From the NCBI RefSeq assembly GCF_021021435.1, contig NZ_JAINWI010000023.1:1-53771 (forward strand): a stretch of 53,771 nt of DNA, given 5' to 3'. Position 1 is the first letter of the stretch; the number at the start of each line of letters is the position of its first letter. The translations under genes were made by a program, and so were the position numbers. Positions 24,582-34,667 of the stretch are shown piece after piece. The DNA is from Seohaeicola saemankumensis. GTDB taxonomy: Bacteria; Pseudomonadota; Alphaproteobacteria; Rhodobacterales; Rhodobacteraceae. The notes beneath the pieces are model-generated. The model worked only from the letters and a program-made list of their open reading frames with translations, had not been told where the DNA came from and made no database searches.

Positions 24582-27319
24582 CCACGGATGATCAGGTCAT
24601 CCGGTTCGACGGCGTCGGCCTACGCTACGGCAAGGTCCATGCGCTCAGCGATGTCAGCCTCGGTGTTCCGGCCGGCTGCATGGCTGGGCTTATCGGCCCC
24701 GACGGAGTCGGCAAGTCCAGCCTGCTGGCGCTGGCGGCCGGGGTGCGCCGGATGCAGACCGGACGCATTAAGGTACTGGGCTGCGACATGACCCGTGCAG
24801 GATACCGCGCCAAGGTAGGGCCGCGCATCGCCTACATGCCGCAGGGCCTCGGCCGGAACCTCTATCCCACCCTTTCAGTGCGCGAGAATATCGACTTCTT
24901 CGGCCGCCTGTTCGGTCATGACGCCGCTGAATCCGCCCGGAGGATCGAGGTGCTGACCCGGGCCACGGGGCTTTATCCCTTTATCGACCGACCCGCGGGC
25001 AAGCTCTCGGGCGGGATGAAACAGAAGCTGGGGCTCTGTTCGGCCCTGATCCACGACCCGGACCTGCTGATCCTCGACGAACCCACGACCGGCGTCGATC
25101 CGCTGTCGCGGCGCGAGTTCTGGGACCTGATCGCCTCGATACGCACGGCGCGTGAGGGCATGAGCGTGCTGGTCGCCACCGCCTACATGGAGGAGGCGGC
25201 CCGGTTCGACTGGCTCGCGGCGATGGACGGTGGCCGGATCCTGGCGACTGGTAGCCCGCAGAGCATGTTGAAGACGACCGCGGCCGACTCCCTGGACGCA
25301 GCCTTCCTGCGCCTTCTGCCCGAGGAGGAGCGGCGCTCCTACCAGCCCGTCGAGATCATCCCGCGCGAAGGGCATGACGGCGAGCCGGCGATCGCGGCGC
25401 ATGACCTGACCATGCGCTTTGGCGATTTCAACGCTGTGGACCGGGTGCAGCTGAGTGTGAAGCGGGGCGAGATCTTCGGCTTTCTCGGCTCGAACGGCTG
25501 CGGCAAGACCACGACGATGAAGATGATGACAGGGCTTCTGCCGCCCAGCGAGGGCAAGGTTCGCCTGTTCGGCGCCGAGGTGAACCCGCACGATCTGGCC
25601 ACCCGGCGGCGGGTCGGCTACATGTCGCAGAGCTTTTCGCTTTACCGGGAACTGACGGTCGAGCAGAACCTCACGCTCCATGCGCGCCTCTTCGCGATGC
25701 CGGAGCCAGAGATCGCGCCCCGGGTCGCGGAGATGCTGTCGCGCTTCGATCTTGCTGAGGTGCGCGGTAAGTTGCCCGAACGCTTGCCGCTCGGACTGCG
25801 CCAGCGCCTGTCGCTGGCCGTCGCACTGATTCACCGCCCCGAAATGCTGATCCTGGACGAGCCGACCTCGGGCGTCGATCCTGGCGCGCGCGACGAGTTC
25901 TGGCGCATCCTGATCGAGCTGTCGCGGGGCGAGGGCGTGACTATCTTCATCTCGACCCATTTCATGAACGAGGCCGAGCGCTGTGATCGCGTTTCGCTGA
26001 TGCACGAGGGCAAGGTTCTGGCGACCGGTGCCCCGACAAAACTGGCACAGGAGGTCGGGGTCGCCACGCTGGAGGATGCCTTCATTCACCATTTGGAGGC
26101 TGCGGACGGCCACGCAGTGTTGCGCGCCGCCCCCCTGTCCTCGGACGCGGTGCCGCAAGGCCACGGGCGGGCGCCGCGCGGTTGGCACCGATGGTTCGAT
26201 CCACGCCGGATGTTCAGCCATGCGCGGCGCGAGGCGCTGGAACTCTGGCGCGACCCGGTGCGAATGACCCTCGCAATTCTCGGCAGCGCTATCCTGATGT
26301 TTGTCATGGGCTATGGCATCAACCTCGATGTCGAGGATGTGACCTTTGCCGTGCTCGACAATGACCAGACTGCGATCAGCCGGGACTACACGGCGAACCT
26401 TCAGGGGTCGCGCTATTTCATCGAGCGATCTCCGATCAAAGATTACGCCGATCTGGACCGGCGTATGCGCGCGGGAGAGATCAGCCTCGCGTTGGAAATC
26501 CCGCATGGATTCGGGCGCGACATCACACGCGGGCGCCCAGTCGCCATCGGGGCCTGGATCGACGGCGCCATGCCAACGCTGGCCGGAACCGTGCAGGCCT
26601 ATGTGCAGGGCATACATCTGCACTGGCTGGAACTGCGCGCCCGTGACGCCGGTTATGTCGATGCCTTGGCGGGGCCTGTCACTACCGAGATCCGCTTCCG
26701 CTACAATGCCGACCTGCGCAGTCTGGATGCCATGGTGCCGGCCGTCATTCCGCTGCTGTTGCTGCTTATCCCGGCGATGCTGAGTTCACTCAGCGTCGTG
26801 CGGGAAAAGGAGCTTGGTTCGATCACCAACTTTTACGTCACCCCGACGACGCGGCTCGAATTCCTCCTGGGCAAGCAGATTCCCTATGTCGTGTTGTCGA
26901 TGGGAAGCTTCCTGATGCTGACGGCACTGGCGGTTACAGTCTTTGGCGTGACACTGACTGGCAGCTTTGCAACATTGGCGGCTGGGGCGCTGCTCTATGT
27001 CTCGGCGGCAACGGCGATCGGGCTTGTTTTTTCCGCCTTCACCCGCAGCCAGCCTGCCGCGATGTTCGGTACGGCGGTTCTGACGATCCTACCTGCGATC
27101 AGTTTCACCGGACTGGTCGACCCTGTCTCCGCGCTGCAAGGGTTCGGTCGCGTGATCGGCGAAATCTATCCCACCAGCCATTTCCTGACGATTGCGCGCG
27201 GCACCTTTTCCAAGGCACTGGGCTATGCCGACCTTCGCGGCGCCTTCTTGCCACTGGCGCTTTCGGTTCCGTTTCTGGTCGCGGCAGCAGTTCTATTCCT
27301 CGGCCAACAGGAGCGTTAG
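24578..27319 (+). CDS. rbbA: RbbA-like ABC exporter: two ATPase domains fused to a membrane domain
   Basis: The 913 residues are close to the E. coli RbbA length. The first nucleotide-binding domain has [18 protein letters not shown] and [13 protein letters not shown]. The second has GSNGCGKTT, a degenerate signature [10 protein letters not shown] in place of LSGGQ, and [13 protein letters not shown]; the same oddity is known in RbbA. From about 560 an ABC-2 type membrane domain follows with one helix, a long periplasmic loop and five more helices. It sits between the HlyD-like gene (ATGA overlap) and an ABC-2 permease. It is an exporter of unknown substrate; the name reflects architecture, not proven ribosome association. 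Confidence 0.85.
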   Translation: MTTDDQVIRFDGVGLRYGKVHALSDVSLGVPAGCMAGLIGPDGVGKSSLLALAAGVRRMQTGRIKVLGCDMTRAGYRAKVGPRIAYMPQGLGRNLYPTLSVRENIDFFGRLFGHDAAESARRIEVLTRATGLYPFIDRPAGKLSGGMKQKLGLCSALIHDPDLLILDEPTTGVDPLSRREFWDLIASIRTAREGMSVLVATAYMEEAARFDWLAAMDGGRILATGSPQSMLKTTAADSLDAAFLRLLPEEERRSYQPVEIIPREGHDGEPAIAAHDLTMRFGDFNAVDRVQLSVKRGEIFGFLGSNGCGKTTTMKMMTGLLPPSEGKVRLFGAEVNPHDLATRRRVGYMSQSFSLYRELTVEQNLTLHARLFAMPEPEIAPRVAEMLSRFDLAEVRGKLPERLPLGLRQRLSLAVALIHRPEMLILDEPTSGVDPGARDEFWRILIELSRGEGVTIFISTHFMNEAERCDRVSLMHEGKVLATGAPTKLAQEVGVATLEDAFIHHLEAADGHAVLRAAPLSSDAVPQGHGRAPRGWHRWFDPRRMFSHARREALELWRDPVRMTLAILGSAILMFVMGYGINLDVEDVTFAVLDNDQTAISRDYTANLQGSRYFIERSPIKDYADLDRRMRAGEISLALEIPHGFGRDITRGRPVAIGAWIDGAMPTLAGTVQAYVQGIHLHWLELRARDAGYVDALAGPVTTEIRFRYNADLRSLDAMVPAVIPLLLLLIPAMLSSLSVVREKELGSITNFYVTPTTRLEFLLGKQIPYVVLSMGSFLMLTALAVTVFGVTLTGSFATLAAGALLYVSAATAIGLVFSAFTRSQPAAMFGTAVLTILPAISFTGLVDPVSALQGFGRVIGEIYPTSHFLTIARGTFSKALGYADLRGAFLPLALSVPFLVAAAVLFLGQQER

Positions 27320-27322
27320 TCG

Positions 27323-28444
27323 ATGCGCGTCACCAACATTGTGCACCTCGGGATCAAGGAACTGCGCAGTCTGCTGCGCGATCCCGTGATGCTCGTGCTG
27401 ATCTTGTTCGCTTTCACCTTCTGGGTGTATGCAGGGGCGACGGCGATGCCGGAGTTGCTGAACAGGGCGCAGATCGCCATCGTGGACGAAGACCGCTCGC
27501 CTCTGTCCTCCCGCATCGCCGGAGCGTTCCATTCACCTTACTTCGCAGCGCCCGAACTGATTGATCCGGACATCATGGACGCGCGGATGGATGCGGGCCG
27601 GGACACTTTCGCGCTGGTCATCCCTGCCGGATTTCAACGCGATATCCTGGCCGGGCATCCGGTAACGGCGCAACTCAACGTTGATGCAACCCGCATCACC
27701 CAGGCCTTCACCGGCAGCGGCTATGTCCAGGCCATCGTCACGGCGGAAGTCCGGGAGTTCGCGAGCCGACACCACGGTGCAACGGACTTGCCGGTCGATC
27801 TGGTCCTTCGGGCGCGCTTCAACCCAGAGCTTGACAACACCTGGTTCGGTTCGGTGATGCAGGTCATCAATAACGTCACCCTGCTTTCGATCATTCTGTC
27901 CGGCGCCGCCCTGATCCGCGAGCGCGAGCGCGGAACGGTCGAACACCTCCTGACAATGCCCGTCACCCCGTTCGAGATCATGATCTCGAAGGTCTGGTCC
28001 ATGGGGCTTGTGGTTCTCATCGCCTCGGCCGCATCGATCGGTTTGGTGGTTCAGGGATGGATTGGCGTTCCGGTCGAAGGTTCGGTCGTTCTGTTCCTGG
28101 CAGGGGCGGCGTTGCATGTGTTTGCCACGACATCGCTGGGAATCTTTCTTGCCACACTCGCGCGCTCGATGCCGCAATTCGGACTGCTTCTCATCATCGT
28201 TCTGCTGCCGCTGGAGATGCTTTCGGGGGGGGTCACGCCGCGTGAGAGCATGCCCGGAATCATGCAAGCCCTGATGCTTGCGGCACCCGATACGCATTTC
28301 GTGATGCTGGCCCAGGCAATCCTCTACCGCGGCGCTGGCATTAGCATCGTCTGGCCACAGTTCCTGGCCCTTGCGGCCATAGGCGCGGTTCTGTTCGCGA
28401 TTGCGCTTCTGCGGTTCCGGCGCACGATTTCCACAATGGCCTGA
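27323..28444 (+). CDS. ABC-2 type transporter permease (YhhJ-like)
   Basis: The 373-residue membrane protein has one N-terminal helix (about 23-42), a large periplasmic domain (about 45-170) and five C-terminal helices from about 178. EHLLTMPVTPFEIMISKVW and PLEMLSGGVTPRESMPGIMQ are typical of the ABC2_membrane_3 fold. It begins 3 bp after the RbbA-like stop, completing a three-gene exporter operon. Confidence 0.87.
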   Translation: MRVTNIVHLGIKELRSLLRDPVMLVLILFAFTFWVYAGATAMPELLNRAQIAIVDEDRSPLSSRIAGAFHSPYFAAPELIDPDIMDARMDAGRDTFALVIPAGFQRDILAGHPVTAQLNVDATRITQAFTGSGYVQAIVTAEVREFASRHHGATDLPVDLVLRARFNPELDNTWFGSVMQVINNVTLLSIILSGAALIRERERGTVEHLLTMPVTPFEIMISKVWSMGLVVLIASAASIGLVVQGWIGVPVEGSVVLFLAGAALHVFATTSLGIFLATLARSMPQFGLLLIIVLLPLEMLSGGVTPRESMPGIMQALMLAAPDTHFVMLAQAILYRGAGISIVWPQFLALAAIGAVLFAIALLRFRRTISTMA

Positions 28445-28695
28445 GAACAGTTGTAAAAAATCCTCGACATTCGCCGTCTAGAACTCTGCGCACCAGCTTT
28501 TTCGGCCACGGGGCCAGATCGCTTCCGACAGGCGGAGGCCGCCGTTCGTCACATCTGACACTCGCTCGAACAGACAACCATTCCAGCCACGCAAAATGCG
28601 ACCTCGGAGCATCACGACCCGGTCACAGGAGCGGCAAGGCACCATCCGTCCGCGTCACAAGTTTGCACCTTCGGACCGAACATGCGGCTCATTTT
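28445..28695. other. Convergent intergenic region
   Basis: About 250 bp between convergent operons. A small GC-rich hairpin (GGCGGAGGCCGCC, 28531-28543) is present, but it has no T-run and is weak as a terminator. No gene is seen. Confidence 0.45.
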
Positions 28696-31600
28696 TCAAC
28701 TGTTTTTTTCTATCCGGTAATAAAGTACCGGCACGATGATGATTGTCAGCGCCGATGACACGCCTGTGCCGAAGATCAGACTGATTGCAAGGCCGCCGAA
28801 CACCGGATCGGTCAGCATGATGGCCGAACCCAGAACGACGGCAAGCGTGGTCAGAAGGATCGGGCGCGCCCGGACAATGCCCGCCCGATAGGCCGCCTCC
28901 TGCAACGCCATTCCCTGGCTCTGGTTATCGCGGATGAAGTCGATGATCAAAAGCGAGCTGCGGATCGCCACGCCCGCCAGTGCGATGATGCCGACCATGG
29001 ATGTTGCCGAAAAATCCGCTCCCATGATCCAGTGGCCCGGGAATACCCCGATCATTCCCAGCGGAACCGAGGCCATCGACACGAGGGGGATCATGAACGA
29101 CTGATAATATGCGACCAAAAGCAGGAAGACGAACACCAGCGCCAGACCCATTACCATTCCCATGTCGCGGTAGGTGTCCAGCATCAACCGGATTTCGCCG
29201 TTCCACAGCAGTTGATATTTGCCGATCGTATCGGGGGCGGTGGTGGCCAGCGACAGGTTGCCGGTCTCCAATTGAAGCCCGTTGCCGATCTCCATACCGT
29301 CGAACTTGCTGTCCAGATCGGCGATGGCGTAGATTTGCGATGTCTGCGCAAGCTCGCCGCCGACGAAGGTCACACGCTCGTTGTCCTTGTGCAGGATCGG
29401 CCGGTCGCGCAGCCCCCGAACCACCTGCACGAGTTCCGACAACGGTATCCCCTGACCCGCGGCATTCTCAACGATGATGTTTTCAAGGTGGTCGGGATCG
29501 GGCTGCTGGCTGTAAGGCACCCGAACCCGGATCGGGACAACATGTCTGGCATCGTCGGAGTGGATCCTTCCGATGATTTCGCCTGCATATAGGGGCCGCA
29601 GAATGGCGGCTATCTGAGCGTTGCTGACACCTGACAGCGCGGCTTTTTCCTGATCGACGACGATCTTGTATTCGACCACGTCATAGGGTTCGCTGATGGT
29701 GACATCGACCATGTCATATGTCTCGGTAAAAATGTCAGCGGCTCGCTCTGACAGATCTCGCAGAACGTCCAGATCCTTGCCGTAGATCTCGGCCAGCACC
29801 GTGGCCCGCATGGCAGGCCCGGGTGGATCTTCGACCATCTGCACGGTTGTTCCGGGGTATCTGGCGGCGATTGCCTCGATCCGGGGCCGCAATTCGCGCA
29901 CAAGCTCGATCGAGGACGTCTTGCGCGCATGCTTGTCGACCAGATTGACGCGGATCTCGCCGATATTTGCGCCTACCCTGTCACCGCTACCGCGCAGCAA
30001 GGCGTTAAAATCGATCATACCCGACTGGCCGGTCCAGCTTTGCGTATCGGTGATCAGCGGGCTCTGGACCAGGAGCGCATTGACCTCACGCACCAACCGG
30101 TCGGTCATCTCGACCGGCGTCGTTTCCGGTGTCTGCAAGGATACGCTGAAGGTGTTCTTGTTGTCTTTCGGGAGAAAGCCCATGGCGACGCCAAAGGAGG
30201 GCTTTGGCCCGGCCACGCCTTCGGGCCGCACGAATTGCCATGCTGGCTGAAGCACCGTCAGCGACAGCGCTCCAAGCGTCACGCCGTATATGGCCCAGCG
30301 AACGGCACGGCGGTTCATCGACAGTTCCATGAGCCAGCGATAGGCACGCTCTAACCGCCCGGGTCGGGCCTCGGTCGCAGTTTCCTTGTGCCCCATTTCG
30401 ACCCAGCGATAGGCGGCCCAGGGCGTCACCGTATAGGCCAGAAACAGCGAGGCCGCCATGGCGACCGGCACGTTGAACGCGACAGGATAAAAATACTGTC
30501 CGGGCATTCCCCCGACCAGCATCAGCGACAGGAACACCACTATCACCGTCGCGGTGGCAAGGTTCGCGGCACCGCCGACCTCGGCACAGGCGCGAACCGT
30601 GATATCCTTTTTGTTGCCGCCGCCATTGTGATAGCGGCGGTGGATGTTTTCAATCACGACAATCGCGTCATCGACCAAGAGCCCGAGAGATAGGATCAGG
30701 GCAAACAGGCTCACCCGGTTGATAGTGACGCCGTGGAGGAAATCCGCGCCAATCGTCACGAACAGCACCAGCGGCACCGTCATGGTAACAATCAACGCCT
30801 CCTTCCAGCCGAGAAACAGGATCAGGACCAGGAAGACGGTGGAGACCGCGATGAAGAAGTGCTCGATCAGAAGGTTGACCGCGTCATCGGCCTTTTCGCC
30901 GTCATTTCGCGTCACAACGACATGCACGTCGCGCGGCAGGATTTCATCCTGCATGCGCCTGATACGTTCGATCGTGTCATCAGCCACAAAAACCGCGTTG
31001 GTACCCTTCTTCTTGGCAACGCCCAGGGTCACTGCGACCATATCGAGATTCCCGAACTCAGCATAGCGCGAATCGCCAGCACCGAAACTGAATCTACTGA
31101 CCCTTTCGCGCTCCTTCGGCGGCCCATCGACGATGTCTGAAACGTCGCCAAGATAGATCGGTCTGCCGTCATTTTGCCCGACAACCAGGTTTCGAACGGC
31201 GTCGGCATCCTTGAAGAATCCGTCCAGAAATACCGAGCGGGTGCTACCCTCTTGCACTGTGTCACCCGCCGGAACCGACAGGTTGTTTCCGGCCAGGGTG
31301 TCACGCACACGGGACAGCGGAATGCCATAGGCGGCCAGACGATCGGGATCCAGATCTATGCGGATCTCGCGGTCCTGCCCACCCTTGACGGTAACGACCG
31401 ACACCGATGGCAGGCTGTGCAACCGCTCGGCCATGCGCTCAGCCATCTGTTTGAGCGCGAAATCGTCATACGAGTCCGAAGCCAGCGTGACGGTGACAAC
31501 CGGCATGTCGTCCACATCCAGCGCCTTGATCAGAGGGGCGCTGGCACCCGACGGCAGCCTTTCGAGGTTGCTTGAAATCCGGTTATAGAGCTTGACAAGG

Positions 31601-31935
31601 CTGTCTTCCTTGTTCTCACCCGCCTTGAACGATACCCCAACAATGCCGACCGAATTCATCGCCACGGCGTTAGTATGATCGACGCCAACGATCTCGCTGA
31701 CGATCGCCTCGAGCGGTGTCACGATAAGTTGTTCGACCTCAAGTGCCGAGGCGCCGGGCAATTGCACCGTAACCTGCGCGGCCGGAACGATGATCTGCGG
31801 GTTTTCCTCGCGCGGGGTCAAATAGATCGCAATCGCGCCAAAAAAAGTGAGGGCCAGGATCGTCAGGATCGTCAACCGTGAGGTGACGAATATTTCCGAC
31901 AACCGCCAGGCAATGTTGCGTTTCGGCTCACTCAT
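28696..31935 (-). CDS. RND-family efflux permease
   Basis: The 1079-residue inner-membrane proton-drug antiporter has the full AcrB-type layout. A first helix (about 18-38) and a periplasmic porter domain are followed by a helix bundle with LSLGLLVDDAIVVIENIHRR (the paired Asp of the proton relay), then a second porter domain and a terminal bundle (FVFLLLVAYYQSFMIPLVSM, IALAGVAIRSSLLIIDFI). It overlaps the adaptor gene by 8 bp and is third in a TetR-adaptor-pump operon. No outer-membrane factor is present, so a chromosomal TolC-like channel is needed. It belongs to the non-HAE1 group by look; substrates are unknown. Confidence 0.9.
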   Translation of the reverse strand: MSEPKRNIAWRLSEIFVTSRLTILTILALTFFGAIAIYLTPREENPQIIVPAAQVTVQLPGASALEVEQLIVTPLEAIVSEIVGVDHTNAVAMNSVGIVGVSFKAGENKEDSLVKLYNRISSNLERLPSGASAPLIKALDVDDMPVVTVTLASDSYDDFALKQMAERMAERLHSLPSVSVVTVKGGQDREIRIDLDPDRLAAYGIPLSRVRDTLAGNNLSVPAGDTVQEGSTRSVFLDGFFKDADAVRNLVVGQNDGRPIYLGDVSDIVDGPPKERERVSRFSFGAGDSRYAEFGNLDMVAVTLGVAKKKGTNAVFVADDTIERIRRMQDEILPRDVHVVVTRNDGEKADDAVNLLIEHFFIAVSTVFLVLILFLGWKEALIVTMTVPLVLFVTIGADFLHGVTINRVSLFALILSLGLLVDDAIVVIENIHRRYHNGGGNKKDITVRACAEVGGAANLATATVIVVFLSLMLVGGMPGQYFYPVAFNVPVAMAASLFLAYTVTPWAAYRWVEMGHKETATEARPGRLERAYRWLMELSMNRRAVRWAIYGVTLGALSLTVLQPAWQFVRPEGVAGPKPSFGVAMGFLPKDNKNTFSVSLQTPETTPVEMTDRLVREVNALLVQSPLITDTQSWTGQSGMIDFNALLRGSGDRVGANIGEIRVNLVDKHARKTSSIELVRELRPRIEAIAARYPGTTVQMVEDPPGPAMRATVLAEIYGKDLDVLRDLSERAADIFTETYDMVDVTISEPYDVVEYKIVVDQEKAALSGVSNAQIAAILRPLYAGEIIGRIHSDDARHVVPIRVRVPYSQQPDPDHLENIIVENAAGQGIPLSELVQVVRGLRDRPILHKDNERVTFVGGELAQTSQIYAIADLDSKFDGMEIGNGLQLETGNLSLATTAPDTIGKYQLLWNGEIRLMLDTYRDMGMVMGLALVFVFLLLVAYYQSFMIPLVSMASVPLGMIGVFPGHWIMGADFSATSMVGIIALAGVAIRSSLLIIDFIRDNQSQGMALQEAAYRAGIVRARPILLTTLAVVLGSAIMLTDPVFGGLAISLIFGTGVSSALTIIIVPVLYYRIEKNS

Positions 31936-33025
31936 CGGGCGTGCCCCCTGCGGTGGCTTCTATCCGATCGCCGTCGCGCAGCCGATCATCGGGTTGCGCA
32001 ACGATGGCTTCGCCACCCTCAAGTCCGGCTTTGACCTCGATGTCCTCAGCCAATTCGCGCCCGGCGCGCAGCCACCTAAAATGCGCCGCACCATCATCGC
32101 TGACAATAAACACCCCGGGCAGCCCCCCCCGTTCGGTCAGGGCACGCGCCGGTATCGTCACCACCCGATCCGATCCGATGACGAAATGCGCCCGCCCGAA
32201 CATTCCGGGAAAGACATCCAGCCCCGACGGCAAGGCAATCTCGATGTCATAGCGCCGGGTCACCGGGTCACCGGATGGAATGATCCGCAGGATGTCTCCG
32301 GTGATGTCCCACTTGCCGAGCGCATCAATTGCCACCTTCACAGGATCGCCGACGCGCACGCCACCGATATGGCTTTCCGAGACAGAGGTCCTGAACTGCA
32401 ACCTCGCGCTCGATTCGATGGTCAGGATCGGAATGCCGGGAGTCGTCAGATCGCCGACCTGTTTCTGCCGGGCGACCACGATACCATCAATCGGGCTGAT
32501 AATCGTGGTGTATCTGCGCCCCGCCAGGGCGGTATCCAGCGCCGCCTGCGCCTCGGCCAGTCTGGCACGCGCCACGTCGCGGGCGACCCTCGCCTTGCGC
32601 ACGCTTTCATTGGAAACCGCGCCCCGCTCTAGCAGGTTTTCGAGCCTGACAACGTCCTGTTCCACATCGCCTAGGGCCGTACTGGCAGAACTGAGTGCCG
32701 CTTGCGCCCGGTTGATTGCGCCTTCGATATCGGTCGGGTCGATTTCAATCAGGACATCCCCCTTGGAAATCACGTCGCCCTCGTGGACCGTTATTCGCTG
32801 AAGATACCCGGTCGTGCGCGAGGACACCTCGATACGTTCTTGCGAGATCGCACTGCCAGGCGTGCTGTAGAGCCGGTCTGCCTCGGTGATTTCGACACGG
32901 GTTACCGGAAGGTCCAGACTGCGTGGTTCCGGTGCGTGATGCCCTTCGGGATCTTCTTTGCAACCAGCCAAAGCAAGCAGGCCGACCCCAACCAGGGCAG
33001 TACGAAAAAGCGCGTTGAACATCAT
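31928..33025 (-). CDS. RND efflux periplasmic adaptor lipoprotein
   Basis: The 365-residue membrane fusion protein has a lipoprotein signal with lipobox LALAGC (Cys22). Lipoyl half motifs around SSRTTGYLQRITVHEGDVISKGDVLIEID and ISPIDGIVVARQKQVGDL flank an alpha-helical hairpin (about 105-170), and a beta-barrel domain follows. The start overlaps the stop of the TetR gene (4 bp), and its 3' end overlaps the RND gene by 8 bp. It couples the inner-membrane pump to the outer-membrane channel. Confidence 0.9.
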   Translation of the reverse strand: MMFNALFRTALVGVGLLALAGCKEDPEGHHAPEPRSLDLPVTRVEITEADRLYSTPGSAISQERIEVSSRTTGYLQRITVHEGDVISKGDVLIEIDPTDIEGAINRAQAALSSASTALGDVEQDVVRLENLLERGAVSNESVRKARVARDVARARLAEAQAALDTALAGRRYTTIISPIDGIVVARQKQVGDLTTPGIPILTIESSARLQFRTSVSESHIGGVRVGDPVKVAIDALGKWDITGDILRIIPSGDPVTRRYDIEIALPSGLDVFPGMFGRAHFVIGSDRVVTIPARALTERGGLPGVFIVSDDGAAHFRWLRAGRELAEDIEVKAGLEGGEAIVAQPDDRLRDGDRIEATAGGTPDE

Positions 33026-33654
33026 TGGACTTTCCCTGCGTCTGGCTGCGGCGACAACCCCTGCAGCACAAGGTGACTTGCGTGATTGGCAAACGCCATA
33101 TCCCGCTCGTGCGTGACAGGCTGGCCGGTCATTTCTTCGAGAACAGGGGTCAGTTCGACATACCCCAGAACCAACGACAGGACCGACACCGCTGACAGGG
33201 TATCATCGTGATCGGGTGCCAACCGCCGCATGAGGCTTTCAATCTCCCGAAACGGCGCGGCGACAACTTCTTTGGTCAACAACTTGATCCGCTCCTTGTC
33301 GCCGGTCAAAAGCTCACGCTGCAAGAGGCGTGTCATGATCGGGTTGTCCGAAAACTGGCGCGTGAGCCAGACGATCAACCGCTCCAGCATGACTTCGGGA
33401 GCCTCCTGCCCCTTGGCAAGGTCACTGGTCGCCCTGGCCTTGTCGGAAAAAACGAACTCGAGCGTGGCACGGTAGATCGCTTCCTTGCCACTGAAATGGT
33501 GATACAGCGCCGCCGGTGTCGTGTTCACCGCTCGCGCCAGATCACGAATGGACACGGCGGCAAATCCGTTTTCGGCAAACTGGGTTGCAGCGGCCTGCAA
33601 AATCTCGCCCCTTTTGTCTGGCTGCGACGATTTTCTTCCGGTTTGGTATTGCAT
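33022..33654 (-). CDS. TetR-family repressor of the RND operon
   Basis: The 210-residue protein has an N-terminal TetR helix-turn-helix (about 18-62: ILQAAATQFAENGFAAVSIRDLARAVNTTPAALYHHFSGKE) and an all-helical ligand domain. It is the first gene of the operon, overlapping the adaptor gene by 4 bp, with a palindrome 17 bp upstream of its start. Autorepression that also controls the pump is the simple model. Confidence 0.9.
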   Translation of the reverse strand: MQYQTGRKSSQPDKRGEILQAAATQFAENGFAAVSIRDLARAVNTTPAALYHHFSGKEAIYRATLEFVFSDKARATSDLAKGQEAPEVMLERLIVWLTRQFSDNPIMTRLLQRELLTGDKERIKLLTKEVVAAPFREIESLMRRLAPDHDDTLSAVSVLSLVLGYVELTPVLEEMTGQPVTHERDMAFANHASHLVLQGLSPQPDAGKVQ

Positions 33655-33667
33655 GCGTTGTAACCTT

Positions 33668-33685
33668 ACTGAACGATCGTTAAGC
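33668..33685. promoter_or_regulatory. TetR-type operator upstream of the efflux operon
   Basis: AACGATCGTT (33672-33681) is a perfect 10-bp palindrome with extended symmetry (CTTA...TAAG), the classic TetR-family operator form. It lies directly upstream of the TetR start at 33654 and 85 bp upstream of the divergent Crp-like gene, so it may affect both. Confidence 0.65.
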
Positions 33686-33769
33686 TAACTAGATCGCCAC
33701 TTTACGCCCGTCAAGGGCAAGCCGAAATACAAGTCTCCAGCGTGTTCATGCAAAGAGCGAGGGTTCGCA

Positions 33770-34486
33770 GTGAAACCGACCGATCCGAAATTCGCTCACT
33801 GCCTTGCGGCACTGCGCCAATCGCCGTTTTTTGCCAGACTGAGCGGCGATGTTCAGGCCGACATTCTGGGAATGTTCTCTTATGACACCGCGCTCAGGCG
33901 CGACACGAATGTGAGACTGCCCGACGCGGATCAGAGGTTTTCTGCGGTGGTCAGCGGTCGGGCCAAGGTTTCGGTTTACCACCCGGAAACTGGACGCGAG
34001 CATATCTTGGAACTCCTTGGACCCGGCGACGTGTTTGATTTGATCAGCCTGCTGGATGGCCAGCCCCGCGATGTCGTCGTGACGGCGCTGGAGGACATGG
34101 AGATTCTGACCACGAGCCAGGCCCAGGTCAGGCAGTGGCTATTGCAAAACCCCGAGATCAACCGGACATTCCTGCCCTATCTGGGCGAACAGATGCGCCG
34201 CCTGGCCGATCAGGTCGAGGACCTGGCGCTATATGATACCGAAGCCCGGCTGGCGCGCCTGATCCTGCGCCACATCACCAGCAACGCACCGGTCCATGGG
34301 CTGCGCCTGATCAACGATCTGTCGCAGGAAACCCTGGCATCCATGATCGGCTCGGTGCGGGTGGTTGTCGGGCGCCAGATGCAGAAATGGAAGCAGGAAG
34401 GCATTCTCTCGACCGGGCGGGGGAAATGGGCGATCGACGATCTGAACGAACTCATCGCCAAGGCTCAGAAAAACCTCGACATCTGA
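33770..34486 (+). CDS. Crp/Fnr-family transcriptional regulator
   Basis: The 238-residue protein has an N-terminal cyclic-nucleotide-binding-like beta-roll (about 20-130, GREHILELLGPGDVFDLISLLDGQPR) and a C-terminal helix-turn-helix (LSQETLASMIGSVRVVVGRQMQKWKQEGIL, about 180-212). A GTG start is used. There is no N-terminal Cys cluster for an Fe-S centre, so it is not an oxygen-sensing Fnr of the classical kind. It is divergent from the TetR operon and precedes the helical-protein pair, which it may regulate. Confidence 0.87.
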   Translation: MKPTDPKFAHCLAALRQSPFFARLSGDVQADILGMFSYDTALRRDTNVRLPDADQRFSAVVSGRAKVSVYHPETGREHILELLGPGDVFDLISLLDGQPRDVVVTALEDMEILTTSQAQVRQWLLQNPEINRTFLPYLGEQMRRLADQVEDLALYDTEARLARLILRHITSNAPVHGLRLINDLSQETLASMIGSVRVVVGRQMQKWKQEGILSTGRGKWAIDDLNELIAKAQKNLDI

Positions 34487-34633
34487 GTCGGTTTTGGCTG
34501 CGCGCCTTCGGCGAGGAATTGCCTGAAAGGTGATTTTCACGAGAAAACGCATGTCCTGATATCTGGGTTGCATCTTGGCTGCGCCCCGACCGGTAATATC
34601 CCGTCTGGATGAGTGCTGGCCGACAAAAGGGTC

Positions 34634-34649
34634 GGTTGGCGCGCCAACC
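34634..34649. promoter_or_regulatory. Perfect 16-bp palindrome before the helical-protein operon
   Basis: GGTTGGCGCGCCAACC is a perfect palindrome ending 18 bp before the start at 34668, next to the GGAG ribosome site. It could be an operator or a leader hairpin that controls translation. The rest of 34487-34667 shows no gene. Confidence 0.45.
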
Positions 34650-34667
34650 TGAAAACGGAGAAAACCC

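Noticed and set aside
24875-26623. 582-residue open frame antisense to the RbbA-like gene
   Set aside because: It is low-complexity His/Arg-rich sequence with no domain, complementary to a strongly conserved ABC ATPase; a shadow frame.
28531-28543. GGCGGAGGCCGCC as a bidirectional terminator
   Set aside because: The stem is only 5 bp with a 3-base loop and no T-run on either side.
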